DNA from: Anaerolineae bacterium
GTDB taxonomy: Bacteria; Chloroflexota; Anaerolineae; UBA3071
Assembly (NCBI GenBank): GCA_029907105.1
Contig: JARYMM010000006.1
Location: forward strand, 1 to 64,000
Direction of reading: 5' to 3'
Length of the DNA: 64,000 nucleotides
Shown here in pieces: positions 48,157-57,843 of this stretch (positions are counted from its first letter, which is position 1; each line of letters begins with the position of its first letter). Position numbers and translations under genes: made by a program. A model generated the notes under the pieces. That model did no database searches. It worked only from the letters and a program-made list of their open reading frames with translations, and was not told the origin of the DNA.

Positions 48157-49644
48157 ATGCTCGAAACGGAGCACGTTGCCCGGAGGCTGGCCATGGCCTT
48201 GATGAGCAGAGACGACTATATTGAATCTCTGCGCGGTATGAACAAGCGGGTGTTTATCATGGGCCAGGAGGTCACGAACCCGGTTGACCATCCCCTGGTG
48301 CGGCCGTCGCTCAACGCCTGCGCCATGACCTACGAACTCGCCCGGCAACCCGAGTACGCCGGCCTGATGCTGGCCACCTCCAACCTGACAGGGCAGACGG
48401 TCAACCGGTTCACACACCTGCACCAGAGCACAGCAGACCTGGTGGCCAAGGTGAAGATGCAGCGCCTGCTCGGACAGATGACAGGGTGTTGCTTCCAGCG
48501 CTGCGTGGGCCTGGACGCGCTGAACGCCCTGGATTCGGTGACCTATGACATGGACCAGGCCCTGGGGACCAGGTACCATGCCACCTTTCGCCACTACCTG
48601 CGGCAGGTGCAGGAACGCGACCTGGTGGTGGACGGCGCCATGACCGACGCCAAAGGCGACCGCCAACTGCGCCCTTCACAGCAGGCAGACCCGGACCTGT
48701 TCGTGCACATCGTGGAGAAGACATCCGATGGCCTGGTGGTGCGCGGCGCCAAGCTCCACCAGACCGGAGCGCTGAATTCGCACGAGATCATCGTTATGCC
48801 CACACAGACGCTCTCGGAGAAGGAGCGGGACTACGCCGTCGCCTTCGCCGTCCCGGCCGACGCCCCCGGCATCGTGATGGTCTACGGCCGGCAGCCTTCG
48901 GACACGCGCCGGCTGGAAGACAGCCAGCTCGATGTGGGCAACCCCCAGTTCGGCGGGCACGAGGCGGTGATCATCCTGGATGACGTGTTCGTCCCCTGGG
49001 AGCGGGTGTTCATGGCCGGCGAATACGCCTTCAGCGGGCTGCTCGTCGAACGCTTTGCCGGCTATCACCGCCAGAGCTATGGCGGCTGCAAGACGGGCGT
49101 GGGCGATGTGTTGATCGGAGCGGCGCAGGCGGTGGCTCAGGCCCAGGGCACGGACAAGGCATCGCACATCAAAGACAAGATCGTGGAGATGATCCACCTC
49201 AACGAGACGATGTATGCCTGCGGCATCGCCTGCTCGGCGGAGGGCCAGGCGACGGCTTCAGGCACCTATCTGGTCAACCTTTTGCTGGCCAATGTGTGCA
49301 AGCTCAACGTGACCCGTTTCCCTTACGAGATCGCGCGCCTGGCCCAGGACATCGCCGGCGGCCTGCTGGTCACGTTGCCATCGGAGAAGGACCTGGCTCA
49401 TCCCGAAGTGGGGCCTTACCTGAAGAAGTATCTGCACAGTGTGGATCGCTATACGACGGAAGAACGCTGCCGGATGCTCCGGCTGATGGAGAACCTCACC
49501 CTGGGGCCGGGGGCGGCGGCCTATCTCACGGAATCCATGCATGGCGCCGGCTCGCCGCAGGCGCAGAGGATTATGCTGGCGCGGCTGGCCGACCTGGAGG
49601 AGAAGGTGCGCCTGGCGCGCAGGCTGGCAGGAATTGAGCAATGA
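48157..49644 (+). CDS. 4-hydroxybutyryl-CoA dehydratase / 4-hydroxyphenylacetate 3-hydroxylase superfamily protein
   Basis: SRDDYIESLRGMNKRVFIMGQEV; TGCCFQRCVGLDALNAL (C-x3-C); YHRQSYGGCKTGVGD (H-x6-C). Confidence 0.85.
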   Translation: MLETEHVARRLAMALMSRDDYIESLRGMNKRVFIMGQEVTNPVDHPLVRPSLNACAMTYELARQPEYAGLMLATSNLTGQTVNRFTHLHQSTADLVAKVKMQRLLGQMTGCCFQRCVGLDALNALDSVTYDMDQALGTRYHATFRHYLRQVQERDLVVDGAMTDAKGDRQLRPSQQADPDLFVHIVEKTSDGLVVRGAKLHQTGALNSHEIIVMPTQTLSEKERDYAVAFAVPADAPGIVMVYGRQPSDTRRLEDSQLDVGNPQFGGHEAVIILDDVFVPWERVFMAGEYAFSGLLVERFAGYHRQSYGGCKTGVGDVLIGAAQAVAQAQGTDKASHIKDKIVEMIHLNETMYACGIACSAEGQATASGTYLVNLLLANVCKLNVTRFPYEIARLAQDIAGGLLVTLPSEKDLAHPEVGPYLKKYLHSVDRYTTEERCRMLRLMENLTLGPGAAAYLTESMHGAGSPQAQRIMLARLADLEEKVRLARRLAGIEQ

Positions 49645-51152
49645 CCAGGGAAACCTATATCCTGGCCCACGATCTGGGCACCACGGGCAATAAAGCCAAT
49701 CTCTTCAACGGACGGGGACAGCCGGTGGCCAGCAGTTTCGTCGGCTACGAGACGGCCTACCCTCACCCCGGCTGGGCGGAGCAGGAGGCCGCCGGCTGGT
49801 GGCGGGCGGTGTGCCAGTCAACACGGCGACTGCTGGCGCAAAGCGGGGTTGCCGCAGGTGACATCGCCGTCATCAGCTTCAGCGGGCAGATGATGGGCGC
49901 GCTGCCCGTGGACGGGGAAGGCAGGCCACTGCGCCCGTCCATCATCTGGGCCGACCAGCGGGCCACGGCCGAGGCCGGGCTCCTGGCCGAACGCTGCGGC
50001 TTCCAGGAGGTCTATCGCCGTACAGGGCACCGCGCTGGCGCTTCCTATAGCGCGGCCAAGATGCTGTGGATCCAACGCCATCAGCCGGAACTGTATGCCC
50101 GCGCCCACAAGTTCCTGCAGGCCAAGGACTACGCCGCCTACAAGCTCACCGGCGTCTTCGCCACCGACTATTGCGATGCCTCGGGCACCAATCTCTTCGA
50201 CCTGGCGCGGCGCGACTGGGCGCTGGATATCGTGGAGGCTATCGGGCTGGACCCGCACAAGCTGCCGCCGGTACATCCGTCCACGGCTGTCATCGGCCGG
50301 GTGACGCCACAGGCAGCAGCGGAGACGGGCCTTCTGGCGGGCACGCCGGTGGTCATCGGCGGCGGCGACGGCGGCTGCGCCACCGTGGGGGCGGGTTCCG
50401 TGCAGCCGGGCGACGCCTACAACTACGTCGGTTCCTCGTCCTGGATCGCCGTGACCGCCGAGCAACCCCTCTACGATGCGCAGATGCGCACCTTCACCTT
50501 CGCCCATCTGGACCCGCAGCTCTGTTTCCCCACCGGCACGATGCAGTGCGCCGGCGGTTCCTTCGACTGGCTGGAGCGGCTGCTGCGCGGCGATGGCCAG
50601 GGCCAACTGTACGAGGAACTGAGCGCTGCGGCGGCGGAGGTACCGCCGGGGGCCGGTGGGCTCCTCTTCCTGCCCTATCTTATCGGCGAACGCAGCCCGC
50701 ACTGGAACCCGCGGGCGCGCGGGGCCTTTGTCGGGCTGACCATGACGCACGGCCGCGCCGAGATGGCCCGTGCCGTGCTGGAAGGCGTGGCCTTCAACCT
50801 CAAGATCATCCTCGATGCCTTCCTGGAGCAGGGGGCGGAGATCACCGCCATGCGGCTCATCGGCGGCGGGGCGCGCAGCCCCGTGTGGCGGCAGATCCTG
50901 GCCGATGTCTACGGGCTGCCCATCCTGCGGCCGGCGCTGCTGGCCGAGGCCACGGCGCTGGGCGCGGCCATCGCCGGCGGCGTAGGGGTGGGGCTGTTCC
51001 CCGACTTCAGCGTGGCCCACGAGTTCGTGCAGGTAGAAGAGGCAGAGCGGCCCAATGGCGCAGCGCAGGCGCGCTATGCCGAGGTCTATCCGCTGTTCCG
51101 GGAGGCCTATCGGCTGCTGGAGCCGATGTTCGAGAGATTGGGGCAGGTGTGA
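49641..51152 (+). CDS. FGGY-family carbohydrate kinase
   Basis: ILAHDLGTTGNKANLFNGRG; SFSGQMMGALPVD; YVGSSSWIAVTAEQP; LIGGGARSPVWRQILADV. Confidence 0.93.
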   Translation: MTRETYILAHDLGTTGNKANLFNGRGQPVASSFVGYETAYPHPGWAEQEAAGWWRAVCQSTRRLLAQSGVAAGDIAVISFSGQMMGALPVDGEGRPLRPSIIWADQRATAEAGLLAERCGFQEVYRRTGHRAGASYSAAKMLWIQRHQPELYARAHKFLQAKDYAAYKLTGVFATDYCDASGTNLFDLARRDWALDIVEAIGLDPHKLPPVHPSTAVIGRVTPQAAAETGLLAGTPVVIGGGDGGCATVGAGSVQPGDAYNYVGSSSWIAVTAEQPLYDAQMRTFTFAHLDPQLCFPTGTMQCAGGSFDWLERLLRGDGQGQLYEELSAAAAEVPPGAGGLLFLPYLIGERSPHWNPRARGAFVGLTMTHGRAEMARAVLEGVAFNLKIILDAFLEQGAEITAMRLIGGGARSPVWRQILADVYGLPILRPALLAEATALGAAIAGGVGVGLFPDFSVAHEFVQVEEAERPNGAAQARYAEVYPLFREAYRLLEPMFERLGQV

Positions 51153-51213
51153 GGGAGGCAAGAGGCAAGAAGCAAGAGGCAGGAAGCAAGAAGCAAGAGG
51201 CAAGAGGCAGGGA
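51153..51213. repeat. Word-repeat element (gcaagagg/gcaagaag)n directly after the FGGY kinase stop
   Basis: Shares identical 38 nt with 14661-14698. Confidence 0.9.
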
Positions 51214-51277
51214 GTAGGGCGGGCGGTGGCCCGTTTGTAAACATCGTGCACACAAGACCAGAAAGGAGCATGTCATC

Positions 51278-51586
51278 ATGAGAAGGCTCACGCACATCAG
51301 TCCAGGATCAGCATTCAAGGTCGGTCTCGTCGTCTATGGGTTGCTTTTCGCCATCTTCGGGCTCATTGCCCTCCTGTTCACCTCCATGGGCATACGCGCC
51401 CTGCGCAGCTTCATCAACATCGGAGGCATCGGCTTCTTCCGAGGTCTGCTGGCGTACATCCTCGGCGTGGTGCTCTACGGTGTGGTGGGCGGTGTGATCT
51501 CCGCCCTGGTCGCGGCCATCTACAACGGCGTGGCCAGTTGGACCGGCGGCCTGGAGATCCAGCTCAGCCCAGAAGCCAAGGAGTGA
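51278..51586 (+). CDS. Small hydrophobic membrane protein, hypothetical
   Basis: 102 aa with two hydrophobic segments. Confidence 0.65.
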   Translation: MRRLTHISPGSAFKVGLVVYGLLFAIFGLIALLFTSMGIRALRSFINIGGIGFFRGLLAYILGVVLYGVVGGVISALVAAIYNGVASWTGGLEIQLSPEAKE

Positions 51587-51982
51587 GTGAAGAGCCTGGC
51601 CCTCACCGTGCTGCCGGGGCGGCTGGCCATCTGTCGTCTGGCGGCAGATGCGCCCCTGCCCGCAGGGCTTGATCGCGCCCACTTCTGCTCGGTCACCCGC
51701 ACTCCGGAGGAGCTTTCGCTTGTCCTGCCGGAGGAGATGGTGGAGGCCGGCTGGCAGGCTGAGACAGGTTATCGCGCCCTGCAGGTGCTGGGGCCGCTCG
51801 ATCTCAGCCTGACCGGCGTGCTGGCCGCCCTGGCCGCACCGCTGGCCGCGGCCGGCGTGAGCATTTTCGCCATTTCCACCTACGACACGGACTATGTCCT
51901 GGTCAGGGAGGGCGACCTGGGGAAAGCACAGCGGGCGCTGGTGGCGGCAGGGCATGAGGTGACCGAGTGGCCGGGGCAATGA
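51587..51982 (+). CDS. ACT-domain protein (ACT/CASTOR-like)
   Basis: LALTVLPGRLAICRLAADAPLP; APLAAAGVSIFAISTYDTDYVLVREGDLGKAQRALVAAGH. Confidence 0.82.
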   Translation: MKSLALTVLPGRLAICRLAADAPLPAGLDRAHFCSVTRTPEELSLVLPEEMVEAGWQAETGYRALQVLGPLDLSLTGVLAALAAPLAAAGVSIFAISTYDTDYVLVREGDLGKAQRALVAAGHEVTEWPGQ

Positions 51983-52081
51983 GGCAGCGAGGCACCGGGG
52001 CACAATGAGGCACCGAGGCACCGGGGCACCGAGGCACCGAGGCACCGGGGCACCGAGGCACCGGGGCACTGAGGCACCGGG
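51976..52081. repeat. Word-repeat tract (gaggcaccg/gggcaccg)n
   Basis: Over ten imperfect copies starting at the ACT-gene stop codon. Confidence 0.95.
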
Positions 52082-52125
52082 TAACTTCGCTTGCTTTGAG
52101 TAAGCTGGACAGAAGAGGAGATGCG

Positions 52126-53214
52126 ATGGAGGAGCTCATCATCCACCTGCTGCCTGAGGTTTTCGGCGAGGGAGAGCGAGTTCTCGTCAAGGCCGGGGAA
52201 TTGTCTGCCGTGGCTTTCCGCTACGACAGCGGCGTGTGCGGGCTGCGGCTGCAAAACGAGCGCGGCCACATCATCCTGCTGCCCTTCCAGGGCCAGCAAA
52301 TCTGGGACGCCGTCTTCGGGGGCCGCACGCTGACCATGCGCTCCATGTTCACCGAACCGCGGCCGACGCAAGTCTACCTGGAGACCTACGGCGGCTTCCT
52401 GCTGCACTGCGGGGTCACAGCCATGGGCGTCCCTTCGGCCGAGGACACCCACCCGCTGCACGGCGAGCTGCCCAACGCGCCCTACCAGCGGGCCTGGCTG
52501 GCCATCGGCGAGGACGAGCGGGGCGTCTACATGGCCCTGAGCGGCGAGTATCAACACACCGTAGCCTTCCAGACCAACTACATCGCCCGGCCGGAGGTGC
52601 GGCTGTACGCCGGTTCGACGCGCATGCCCATTTCCATCACCATCGAGAACCTCAAGCGCACGGAGATGGAGCTCATGTACCTGGCGCACGTCAACTTCCG
52701 GCCCGTGGACGGTGGCCGGCTGGTCTATAGCGCCCCCTGCACGCCCGAGCACGTGCGCGTGCGCTCCAGCATCCCTTCGCACATCCGCCCACCGGCGGGA
52801 TATGCCGGGTTCCTGCAGGAACTGGCCGGGCATCCCGAGCGGCACAACGTGCTATCGCCAGGGCTGGCCTTCGATCCCGAGGTGGTCTTCTTTATTGACT
52901 ACCTGGCCGATGAGGCGGGGTGGGCGCACTCCATGCAGGTACATCCCGACGGCTCGGCCGATTTCATCAGCCATCGCCCTGAGCAGTTGGACCACGGCAT
53001 CCGCTGGATTTCGCGCACGCCGGATCAGGACGCCCTGGGCATCGTGCTGCCGGCCACCGCCGAGCCGGAGGGCTACCACGCCGAAAAGGCCAAAGGCAAT
53101 GTCCGCACTCTGCCCGGCGGCACTTCCGTTCGTTTCGACATGGAAGCTGGCTACCTGACGCCAGAAGAAGCACGGGATATGGAAGTCAAAATCAAACGCA
53201 TACTGGCCTGCTGA
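52126..53214 (+). CDS. DUF4432 family (aldose-epimerase-like) protein
   Basis: LRLQNERGHIILLPFQGQQIWDAVFGGRTLTMRSMF; HGELPNAPYQRAWLAIGED. Confidence 0.78.
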   Translation: MEELIIHLLPEVFGEGERVLVKAGELSAVAFRYDSGVCGLRLQNERGHIILLPFQGQQIWDAVFGGRTLTMRSMFTEPRPTQVYLETYGGFLLHCGVTAMGVPSAEDTHPLHGELPNAPYQRAWLAIGEDERGVYMALSGEYQHTVAFQTNYIARPEVRLYAGSTRMPISITIENLKRTEMELMYLAHVNFRPVDGGRLVYSAPCTPEHVRVRSSIPSHIRPPAGYAGFLQELAGHPERHNVLSPGLAFDPEVVFFIDYLADEAGWAHSMQVHPDGSADFISHRPEQLDHGIRWISRTPDQDALGIVLPATAEPEGYHAEKAKGNVRTLPGGTSVRFDMEAGYLTPEEARDMEVKIKRILAC

Positions 53215-53280
53215 TCTCGCAGAAGTGGCGGCTGCTGCCAGTATGTCGGAGACACAAGTGCCGCTGGTGGAAATCTTCCC

Positions 53281-53421
53281 ACCTGTGCGGTTGGTAGGTA
53301 GAGTAGTAGGACAACTGCGAGCAGTTGTCCTACTATTGCTCGCCTCCGGCGGCCGCTCCCTCTGTGCTCCGCGGCAAAAACAGAGCTGGTAGCCAGCAGC
53401 GCCCGTCGCAACCGCACAGGT
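53281..53421. repeat. Nested palindromic element
   Basis: Perfect 13-nt arms acctgtgcggttg (53281) / caaccgcacaggt (53409) enclosing 30-bp palindrome agtaggacaactgc-ga-gcagttgtcctact (53305-53334). Confidence 0.8.
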
Positions 53422-53546
53422 AGCCAACTTTGCCTGTGAGTTTTGTGGTGTCACAGAGGCAGATTCTTTGGCAAGAGTGGGAGTTACTAAGATGGCTTCT
53501 CAGGCAGAGAGAATGAAATCGTCTTCATCGGAGTGGAGGGATTGGG

Positions 53547-54575
53547 ATGAGAACTCTATGGGGCAAGGCAGGCTTTCGGTTTGAGATGCGGGAGGTGCCG
53601 ACGCCGGAGCCGGGGCCAGGCGAGGTAGTGGTCAAGATCGCCGCCTGCGGCATCTGCGGCACCGACCGGCACTTCCTGCGCCATAACCAGGAGTGGACGC
53701 CGCTGGGCCATGAGGTGGTGGGCACTATCGCCGCCGTAGGGCCGCACGTGGAACGCTGGCAGGGCGGCGAAACGGTCATCGTGGAGAACCACACCGGCTG
53801 CGGCGTCTGCGAGCAGTGCAAGAACGGCCGCGCCCTCTATTGCCAGAACCTGACCACTTACATGGAGGATCGCGCCGGCTTCGCCGATTACCTGCGGGTG
53901 CGGGCGGACATGGTGCAGGCTTATGATGCGGGGACGCTGAGCCCGCAGCAGGCGGCGCTGGCCGAGCCACTGACCGTGGCCCTCGACCTCCTGCAGCGCA
54001 CCGATCCGGACCTCAACGACGAGGTGGCCGTCTTCGGCCCGGGGGCTATCGGGCTGATGGTCACCCGGCTGGCCAAGCTGCGCGGGGCGCGGCGCGTCTT
54101 CCTGGCCGGCTCCAACCGCTCCACGCCGCGTGGCCGTCACCGGCTGGAGGTGGGCCGGCAGATGGGTGCCGACGTTGTGCTGGCCGAGGCCGAGGACGAC
54201 ATCGTGGCCGAAATCAAAGCCGCCGTGCCGCAGGGGGTGGACCGGGTGCTGGTCACGGCGCCGCCGCGCACACTGCCTGCAGCCTTCGAGATCGCCCGCT
54301 TCGGGGCCATCGTCGGCTTCATCGGCATCGAGTTCGGCGAGGGAGCGAACGTGACCTTCGATGCCAACGCCTTCCACTTCCAGAAGCTGCAACTGCGGGC
54401 CTCCCACGCCATCCCCAACCACTACTTCCCCATGGCGCTGGACTTGCTGGCCCGCCGCGTGGTGGATCCCGATTTGCTCCTCAGCCACGTCTTTTCTCTC
54501 GACGAGTACGAGGAGGCGTTTCGGGTTCTGACCGACCCGCAGCAGACGGCGATCAAAGTCGTATTGGTGCCCTGA
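53547..54575 (+). CDS. Zinc-dependent medium-chain dehydrogenase
   Basis: GEVVVKIAACGICGTDRHFLRHN; GHEVVGTIAAVG; GVCEQCKNGRALYC. Confidence 0.92.
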   Translation: MRTLWGKAGFRFEMREVPTPEPGPGEVVVKIAACGICGTDRHFLRHNQEWTPLGHEVVGTIAAVGPHVERWQGGETVIVENHTGCGVCEQCKNGRALYCQNLTTYMEDRAGFADYLRVRADMVQAYDAGTLSPQQAALAEPLTVALDLLQRTDPDLNDEVAVFGPGAIGLMVTRLAKLRGARRVFLAGSNRSTPRGRHRLEVGRQMGADVVLAEAEDDIVAEIKAAVPQGVDRVLVTAPPRTLPAAFEIARFGAIVGFIGIEFGEGANVTFDANAFHFQKLQLRASHAIPNHYFPMALDLLARRVVDPDLLLSHVFSLDEYEEAFRVLTDPQQTAIKVVLVP

Positions 54576-54577
54576 AA

Positions 54578-54650
54578 CAACAGGGATTGCGGAATGTGGA
54601 ACGCAGGACGAGAAATGAGGATTTCCATTCCGCAATTTGCAATGGTCGTT
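54578..54650. repeat. Word-repeat fold-back (attgcggaatg / cattccgcaat)
   Basis: gggattgcggaatgtggaacgcaggacgagaaatgaggatttccattccgcaatttgcaatgg. Confidence 0.75.
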
Positions 54651-54677
54651 AAGGATGTCACAAAAGGAGACGTATCC

Positions 54678-56396
54678 ATGACAGAAGCGATTCGTCTGGG
54701 AGAAACGGTGAGCGCAGAGGCGCGCACGCCGGCCATCGGCGTGTTCGTCGCCGGCGACCCGCGCATTGATGAGGAGAGCCGCCAGCGCTGCCGTAACATC
54801 GTCAAGATGGCTGCCGACATCCTGGCCCAGCGGGTGAAGCTGCCCGATGGCTCGCCGGCCAGGGTGGTCTGGTCGCCGGTGCTGGTGGACGGCGAAGCGC
54901 AGGCGGACCTGGTGGCCCGGCAGTTTCTGGATGCCGGCGTGCGGGTGCTGGTCTGCACACCGGACACCTGGGCCTTTCCACAGCTCAGCGTCATCTCCCT
55001 GCTGCAGCAGTTCCCCAAGGACACGCCGATCAACTTCACCTGCGGCAACAGCGGCCCTAAGCCGGGCGTGGTCTTCTCCCACGCCATCAACGGCGCGCTG
55101 GCCCAGTATGGCCGACTGGCCCATCTCAACGTGGGCACCTGGCCAGACACAGGGATGCATCCGGTGATGACCGAGGCCACCGCCCAGGCCATGGTGGACT
55201 GGGCCTTCGCCGCCGTGACCACGCAGGCGCTGAAGGGCCGCCGGGTGGTCATCTTCGGCCACGATTCCATGGGCATGGAGACCGCCCTGGCCCACGTCAT
55301 CCCCACGCGACGCCAGTTCGGCCTGGAGATCACCCGTCTGGACATGAAGCTCCTGGCCGACATGTTGCAGAAGGGGGCCTACGACGCCGAGGAACTGAAG
55401 GCTTTCCGGGCCTGGGTGGACCGGCATCTGGGCCCGCGGCTGGAGCTGCGCGACGAGGCCGATTCCCGGCGCTTCGATCAGAGCCTGGCCCTGTATCTCA
55501 TCGTGCGCGACCTGCTGAAGGACCTCAACGCGGTGGGCGGCGGCTTCATGAGCCAGTTGGAGTGGGGCTCCGACCCGCGGGGCATCCCGCTGCCGGTGGC
55601 CGACGCCATGGAGTCCTTCTTCAACTCCACCTTCGACCACAACGGGCGCAAGGTGCCCCTGCCCTTCGCCACGGAAGCGGACGTGCAAGGGCTGTTGACC
55701 ATGCTCTTCTTCTCCGCTTTGACTGGCGGCAATCCGCCGCTGTTCATGGACTTCCGCAAGGTGTGGGAGCGGTGGGAGCTGGAAGCTCTGGCTGCCGAGA
55801 TAGGGATGGAGCTGCCGGCAGACGAGCTGTGGGCGCAGAAGGGTCTGGTGGACGGCGACAACTCCGGCAGCGCTTCGCTGGACTGGGCAGCCGCGCCGGG
55901 GGCCAGCGTCGAGGAGATCATGGCCCGGGTGGGCTTCCCGCTGGCCGACGAGCACTACTTCCCTGGCCTGGGCAACTCGGTCACCTTCGTCTCCCCCGGC
56001 GGGCTGGAGGGCATCGCCGGCCGGCTGACCTACAGCAGCCTTTCGGGACTGTTCGGCCTGACCTGGGACGAGGCGACGACGGCGGAGGTGCCGGAACCGT
56101 TGGCCCGGGCGCTTTGCCAGGCGACGACGGCCACCTGGCCGCACACCTTCGTCGTGCCCAGGTACGCCACCATGGGCGAGTACAAGCACTTCGCCCCGGC
56201 CAACCACTTCCACATGATCCAGGGGCTGAGCCCAGCCCGGCTGGAGTACTGGATGGACTTGAACAACGTGCTTTCCCAGACCCCCTGGGCAGCCCGGCCA
56301 GCCTATATCGAGGGTGTGGACCGGCCGATCCCGCTGCTCTATCTCATGAACGGCGGCGAGACAAATGCCAAGCTCATGCTGGGCCGGGGGCTGTAG
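54678..56396 (+). CDS. L-fucose isomerase-like protein
   Basis: FucI-like: TPINFTCGNSGPKPGVVFSHAINGALAQYG; NHFHMIQGLSPARLEYWMDL; about 570 aa. Confidence 0.82.
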   Translation: MTEAIRLGETVSAEARTPAIGVFVAGDPRIDEESRQRCRNIVKMAADILAQRVKLPDGSPARVVWSPVLVDGEAQADLVARQFLDAGVRVLVCTPDTWAFPQLSVISLLQQFPKDTPINFTCGNSGPKPGVVFSHAINGALAQYGRLAHLNVGTWPDTGMHPVMTEATAQAMVDWAFAAVTTQALKGRRVVIFGHDSMGMETALAHVIPTRRQFGLEITRLDMKLLADMLQKGAYDAEELKAFRAWVDRHLGPRLELRDEADSRRFDQSLALYLIVRDLLKDLNAVGGGFMSQLEWGSDPRGIPLPVADAMESFFNSTFDHNGRKVPLPFATEADVQGLLTMLFFSALTGGNPPLFMDFRKVWERWELEALAAEIGMELPADELWAQKGLVDGDNSGSASLDWAAAPGASVEEIMARVGFPLADEHYFPGLGNSVTFVSPGGLEGIAGRLTYSSLSGLFGLTWDEATTAEVPEPLARALCQATTATWPHTFVVPRYATMGEYKHFAPANHFHMIQGLSPARLEYWMDLNNVLSQTPWAARPAYIEGVDRPIPLLYLMNGGETNAKLMLGRGL

Positions 56397-56455
56397 ACAG
56401 ATGGGAGACGGCGCGCGGAGGGGCCTCACGACTTGCGCAAACCGGCCACCGTTTC

Positions 56456-56513
56456 TTGACTTTTCGCCGCTTTCGCATATAATGGCGGCAGGGTCTTAAA
56501 ACGTTTTAGACCC
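56456..56513 (+). promoter_or_regulatory. Promoter with LacI-type operator overlapping +1
   Basis: ttgact-16-tataat; gggtcttaaaacgttttagaccc palindrome at 56491-56513. Confidence 0.85.
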
Positions 56514-56576
56514 GCCCTCTTTTCCCTGGACTCCGTCGCCGGAAAGCAGGCGGCTTTCTCCCCTGGGGGGTCAGAA

Positions 56577-57602
56577 GTGGGAAGAGTGACCATCAAGGAT
56601 GTGGCGCGGCGCGCCGGCGTATCCACAGGCACCGTCTCTAATACCCTGAGCGGCAAGCAGCCCGTGTCGGAGGCGACACGGCAGCGGGTGCTGGAGGCTA
56701 TCGAGGAGTTAGGCTATCATCCCAACGAGGTGGCGCGCAGCCTGGTCACGCAGCGCAGCCACACACTCGGCGTCGTGGCCATGGGTTTCGATTACTTCGG
56801 CCCTTCTCAGACTGTGACCGGCATCGAGAGAGAAGCCAGACGTCAGGGATACCTCGTCACCCTCAGTGTTGTCAGCCCTGACGATACAGACGCCGATGAG
56901 GTGCTGCAAGCCCTGGTGGACCGCCGCATGGATGGCATCATCTGGGCCGTGCCGGAGATTGGCGACAATCATGCCTGGATCGAGAACGGCATCCCCCTGG
57001 AATTACCCGTGGTGTTCACGAACATGGAGAGACGATCGGACGTCGCCGCGACGGTCGTTGACAACTTCGCCGGGGGGAAGACGGCCACGGAGCATTTGCT
57101 GAGCCAGGGGCGTCGTCGGATCGGGCACATCACCGGCCCCCTTGTCTGGTGGGAGGCCCGCGAGCGGCGACGGGGCTGGCAGGCGGCGCTGCGCGCCGCC
57201 GGCCTGGCCGATCAGACGACCTGGTGGGAAGAGGGAGACTGGTCGGCCAGGAGCGGCAGAGAAGCCATGGAGCGGCTGCTGGCCCGCTGCCCGCAGGTGG
57301 ATGCCGTCTTCGTACAGAATGATCAGATGGCCCTGGGAGCCATCACGGCCCTGCGTGGTCGTGGCCTGCGGGTGCCGGAAGACGTTGCCCTGGTAGGCTT
57401 TGACGATATCCCCGAGGCGGCCTACTTCGAGCCTCCCCTGACCACGATACGGCAGGACCTCTATGAGCTTGGCCGTGCCACTGTGCAAACGCTGCTGGAA
57501 CTCATTGAGACCCCTGATGCCCGACAGTGCTACATCTCACTAAAGCCCCAACTGATCGTGCGGGAGAGCTGTGGCGGTGTCATCTCCCGCGCACCGTCGT
57601 GA
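56577..57602 (+). CDS. LacI-family transcriptional regulator
   Basis: GRVTIKDVARRAGVSTGTVSNTLSGKQPVSEATRQRVLEAIEELGYHPNEVARSL. Confidence 0.95.
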   Translation: MGRVTIKDVARRAGVSTGTVSNTLSGKQPVSEATRQRVLEAIEELGYHPNEVARSLVTQRSHTLGVVAMGFDYFGPSQTVTGIEREARRQGYLVTLSVVSPDDTDADEVLQALVDRRMDGIIWAVPEIGDNHAWIENGIPLELPVVFTNMERRSDVAATVVDNFAGGKTATEHLLSQGRRRIGHITGPLVWWEARERRRGWQAALRAAGLADQTTWWEEGDWSARSGREAMERLLARCPQVDAVFVQNDQMALGAITALRGRGLRVPEDVALVGFDDIPEAAYFEPPLTTIRQDLYELGRATVQTLLELIETPDARQCYISLKPQLIVRESCGGVISRAPS

Positions 57603-57843
57603 TGAAAGGCGACAGAAGCGTGGTTGACGATTGGGCGTTTTGAGGATACGATGGAGTTTGTGCTGACCCTGTTAACCCCAGGACTGGTCCTGGGGACCTC
57701 TTTGAGCGTTTATGAAGGGAGGTGATAGCCGCCTGAGCATGTGGTTCTCCGCGTGTCGCTTCGTTGTCCAATTGGGGACAACACAACCTTCACACAGGGG
57801 GATCTGGCAAAGAAGCCCCATTGGTTTTGCGAGGAGGAATGAC

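Noticed and set aside
51976-52081. Possible CRISPR array
   Set aside because: Units are 8-9 nt with no unique spacers; it is an imperfect tandem word repeat, and no cas genes are present.
53556-56429. 957-aa minus-strand ORF
   Set aside because: Antisense to the dehydrogenase and FucI-like genes, which have clear motifs; typical GC-rich antisense open frame.
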